Both the position numbers and the translations under genes were made by a program. Positions 33,999 to 35,705 of a DNA stretch of 35,705 bases are shown one piece after another. The stretch's first letter is position 1. Every line of letters begins with the position of its first letter. Source of the stretch: an uncultured Muribaculaceae bacterium (GTDB taxonomy: Bacteria; Bacteroidota; Bacteroidia; Bacteroidales; Muribaculaceae); NCBI GenBank assembly GCA_910583775.1, contig CAJTYD010000020.1:1-35705 (forward strand). Direction: 5' to 3'. A model generated the notes under the pieces. The model was not told the DNA's origin. It ran no database searches and worked only from the letters and a program-made list of their open reading frames with translations.

Positions 33999-34178
33999 GT
34001 TTCCTTCGAAGAAACGGATTGAAAATATTACTACTTGAAAACCAATTATTTAAGACGTGCAAGAAAATGAAAGAAGTAATTTTTATACTTTTTATAAAAT
34101 TTTTTGCTTTGAAAATGCGCTTGGAAATTAGATTTTTTAGTATCTTTGCAAAATAAGATCCGTTTCTTCGAAGGAAAC
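33999..34178. promoter_or_regulatory. predicted invertible promoter segment (fimbrial phase switch, OFF orientation)
   Basis: A 21-bp sequence at 33999-34019 is repeated, exactly inverted, at 34158-34178; the shared core is CCGTTTCTTCGAAGG. They enclose 138 bp. One clear promoter (34121-34148) lies inside, on the plus strand, facing away from the fimbrial operon. A tyrosine recombinase gene ends 11 bp beyond the right repeat. This is the architecture of Bacteroidetes invertible promoters. After inversion the promoter would read toward 33836 with a leader of about 185 nt. The orientation is predicted OFF for the fimbriae. Confidence 0.82.
34121..34148 (+). promoter_or_regulatory. promoter inside the invertible segment
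   Basis: TTG (34121-34123), 17-nt spacer, TATCTTTG (34141-34148), an exact TAnnTTTG. The spacer is a little shorter than the 20 nt of other promoters here. The predicted start near 34155 falls inside the left arm of the hairpin 34150-34190, so in this orientation the transcript would begin with a terminator-like stem. Confidence 0.65.
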
Positions 34179-34190
34179 GGATCTTATTTT
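34150..34190 (-). terminator. perfect 17-bp-arm hairpin overlapping the right inversion repeat; recombinase terminator
   Basis: The arm AAAATAAGATCCGTTTC (34150-34166) is perfectly complementary to 34174-34190 around loop TTCGAAG. It overlaps the recombinase stop codon (34189-34191) and, read on the minus strand, ends ATCTTATTTTGC. The right inversion repeat (34158-34178) is contained in it. It can also stop the plus-strand transcript from the segment promoter. Confidence 0.75.
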
Positions 34191-35136
34191 ATAGACCTTT
34201 GATGACCAGTTCATTGGCCCGGTCTATAACGGAATTGCTTATATTTGACAGGTAGATCTGGGTTGTGGCGATCGAGTCGTGTCCCAAGGCGTCGGATATG
34301 ACGTTGATCGGTATGTTCTTCGTCTTGGCGATCGTTGCCCAGGAATGCCGGGAGACATAGGTGGTGAGCCGTGTGCGCATTCCCGCCATTTCTCCGATCT
34401 CCCCGAGGGCTTTGTTTATGCTCCGCAGGGCGCTCTCATACTGACGCCTCTCGTCGGTTTCGGGACTTTTTATAAACGGCAGCAGATAGGGGGAGGAGTC
34501 GGTATGATACCGTTCGAGCAAATCCCGGATCTGTTTTATGACCTTGATCTGGATGCTCTGTCCCGTCTTGTGGCGCCGGTAGCTGAGACTGTCTCCCCGA
34601 AGATCTGTTTTCTTTAGGAAGACTGCGTCTATAAACGACATTCCCCGGCATAGGAAAAGAAACAGAAACATATCGCGTGCGAATTCCAGTTTCGGAACGT
34701 GCGAAAGGTCAAGGTTGCGCAGCCGGATGATTTCGCATTGAGGAACAGCCCTCTTTCGTGTTTTTTCCATTCCGGTGAAGACATTCAGAAACGGATTCCT
34801 GTTTATGGTCATCTCTTTATTGACGGCTTTGTTATAGACAGCCCTGAGAATACGCATATAAAAAGAGATGGAGTTTCTTGAAAGGCCGCCATGCCGTAGC
34901 CAGGTCTGGTACTCCTCCATGACTGTCTTGTCGATAAGGGAGAGCCCGATGTCGTCGCCTTCGCGAAACCGGCAGAAACTCCTCATGGCCGCCTTGTAGT
35001 TTCGGGCTGTACCCTCCTGACCGCGTATCCGCATCCGTTCGATTAGATCTTCCATAAACGGATAAAGTGAGGCGGGAATGCCTCTGTCGTGCCTCGAGAT
35101 CCTGGAGTGACACATTTTTTCTTTCACGATAATCAT
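34189..35136 (-). CDS. tyrosine recombinase, probable invertase of the fimbrial promoter
   Basis: A 315-residue phage-integrase-family protein. An N-terminal SAM-like DNA-binding domain (about 25-105) precedes the catalytic domain. Catalytic residues visible: Arg 164 (LCRGMSF), Lys 190 (RRHKTGQ), Arg 263 (TYVSRHSWAT, with Tyr rather than His at the first position, common in Bacteroidetes), His 286 (LGHDSIATTQIYL) and Tyr 295. Family members in Bacteroides invert promoters or mobilise elements. Immediate contact with the inverted repeats and the fimbrial operon makes promoter inversion the likely job. An internal ATG (35115) is an alternative start. Confidence 0.9.
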   Translation of the reverse strand: MIIVKEKMCHSRISRHDRGIPASLYPFMEDLIERMRIRGQEGTARNYKAAMRSFCRFREGDDIGLSLIDKTVMEEYQTWLRHGGLSRNSISFYMRILRAVYNKAVNKEMTINRNPFLNVFTGMEKTRKRAVPQCEIIRLRNLDLSHVPKLEFARDMFLFLFLCRGMSFIDAVFLKKTDLRGDSLSYRRHKTGQSIQIKVIKQIRDLLERYHTDSSPYLLPFIKSPETDERRQYESALRSINKALGEIGEMAGMRTRLTTYVSRHSWATIAKTKNIPINVISDALGHDSIATTQIYLSNISNSVIDRANELVIKGL

Positions 35137-35152
35137 AGTGTATGTTTATTTG

Positions 35153-35192
35153 GTTAAATGACTGGCCGGAAGCCTCCGGTCAGTTATTTAAC
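35153..35192. promoter_or_regulatory. long hairpin in the recombinase leader
   Basis: An 18-nt arm (35153-35170, GTTAAATGACTGGCCGGA) pairs with 35175-35192 at 16 of 18 positions around loop AGCC. It begins 17 bp upstream of the recombinase ATG. It could be a plus-strand terminator (TTATTTA within the 3' arm), a leader control element, or a binding site. Upstream (35193-35318) I see no gene. Confidence 0.5.
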
Positions 35193-35318
35193 GAAACCAA
35201 ACAAGGTGCAGAATGGGATGCCGCAAAAAAACAAAATGAAATGCTACAAGGATAGCAGGCTCATGGTTTGCTACCTAATGAAATGTTGCCAAATTACCTA
35301 ATATGAAATTTTTTTTGT

Positions 35319-35326
35319 TATTTTTG
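35319..35326 (+). promoter_or_regulatory. possible -7 box reading into the right MITE-like element
   Basis: TATTTTTG matches TAnnTTTG but has no TTG at the expected 20-nt spacing. The predicted start near 35333 would transcribe the element at 35378-35604. Confidence 0.3.
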
Positions 35327-35377
35327 TACATGAAAACTCTTGAATATAAGTAAGTGTTGGAATTTAATTTATACTTA

Positions 35378-35604
35378 CTTAGAGTGTGTTTGAATTTAAA
35401 CCGATTTTAACTTTTAGAGTATGTAATGGAAAATCTTGAAATCACTACAGATGATCTTTTTGGTGATTTAAGCCAAGTTTCGGCAGTCGAAAACGAAAGT
35501 TTTCTCCTTTCTCAACTTGCTTAAATCCCTCAAAAATCTCTATCTGTATTAATTTCATTTAAATCCAAACACACTCTTAGAAATAAATCCAAACACACTC
35601 TTAG
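35378..35604. repeat. MITE-like element with nested hairpin core (right copy)
   Basis: Terminal inverted repeats CTTAGAGTGTGTTTGAATTT (35378-35397) and 35561-35580 match at 18 of 20 positions; the right one is repeated at 35585-35604 (24-bp period). The core is again a three-tier hairpin: TTTTTG (35457-35462) with CAAAAA (35531-35536), 35465-35479 with 35514-35527 (GATTTAAGC / GCTTAAATC), and GAAAAC (35489-35494) with GTTTTC (35499-35504) around loop GAAA. Unpaired parts contain CAGTC and TCCTTTCTC. Stem sequences differ from the copy at 133-300 while loop motifs are shared. No transposase. The remaining 35605-35705 is AT-rich with nothing recognised. Confidence 0.65.
35426..35524 (+). CDS. 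32-codon open frame inside the right MITE-like element
   Basis: ATG 35426 to TAA 35522-35524 reads MENLEITTDDLFGDLSQV... and ends LLSQLA. It spans the hairpin core almost exactly. The left element encodes a similar DLFG in the matching place, but only because the nucleotides GATCTTTTTGG are shared; it has no start codon there. Translation is therefore doubtful. A possible promoter lies at 35319. Confidence 0.25.
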   Translation: MENLEITTDDLFGDLSQVSAVENESFLLSQLA

Positions 35605-35705
35605 AAACAATTTTATTTTGAAAAATTTTTGTCGGGGAATGTTATGTTTTCAATGAAGTTGTTTAAACTAATTTCGAGATGTTAATAATACAGTAAAATA
35701 ATTAA

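Overview
The window reads as chromosome of a gut-type Bacteroidales bacterium, most likely a Muribaculaceae-like lineage. The evidence is the gene families (Mfa-type fimbriae, a BspA-like leucine-rich repeat giant, a PorW/SprE-like lipoprotein, DUF4294, WbqC-like and PCMD-like proteins) and promoters of the Bacteroidetes type. Several promoters fit TTG-N20-TAnnTTTG, for example those of the ATPase, rnpA and the AraC gene. The species assignment is inference. No rRNA, tRNA or CRISPR array was found.

Layout. 1-610: an AT-rich repeat zone with a hairpin-cored MITE-like element and tandem 23-bp repeats. 611-1900: an AAA/DUF4143 ATPase bracketed by the same 23-bp repeats on both sides. 2084-7351 (minus): a 1755-residue BspA-like surface protein with a strong terminator behind it and a long, structured, possibly transcribed leader in front (7391-7821). 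7935-22348: a housekeeping block of polyprenyl diphosphate synthase, pyrH, frr, a family 2 glycosyltransferase, rnpA-yidD-tatD-like, two secreted proteins, dapB, lepB, a WbqC-like gene, DUF4294, a PorW-like lipoprotein, a Sel1 protein and an AraC regulator. 22355-22789: a 403-bp quasi-palindromic element flanked by perfect 16-bp direct repeats. 22897-33836 (minus): a fimbrial operon read right to left as DUF3575 protein, DUF3868/OmpA protein, Mfa1-type major subunit, attenuator-like hairpin, Mfa2-type anchor, minor fimbrillin, large tip-like protein, and a protein of six tandem helix-turn-helix units. 33999-34178: a predicted invertible promoter. 34189-35136: a tyrosine recombinase. 35153-35705: a leader hairpin and a second MITE-like element.

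How it works together. The main system is a phase-variable fimbria. Two 21-bp identical inverted repeats flank about 138 bp holding one good promoter. The recombinase gene abuts one repeat and the fimbrial operon starts on the other side. In this assembly the promoter points away from the fimbriae, into a 17-bp-arm hairpin, so the operon is predicted OFF; inversion would aim the promoter at it. Phase-variable promoters of this kind are known in Bacteroidetes; this switch and its wiring are predicted from the sequence alone.

The second notable pattern is a shared fold in the two MITE-like elements at opposite window ends. Different terminal repeats and different stem sequences are built around the same loop motifs, which suggests selection on a folded nucleic acid. 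All functions are inferred from sequence and family knowledge; no search was run.
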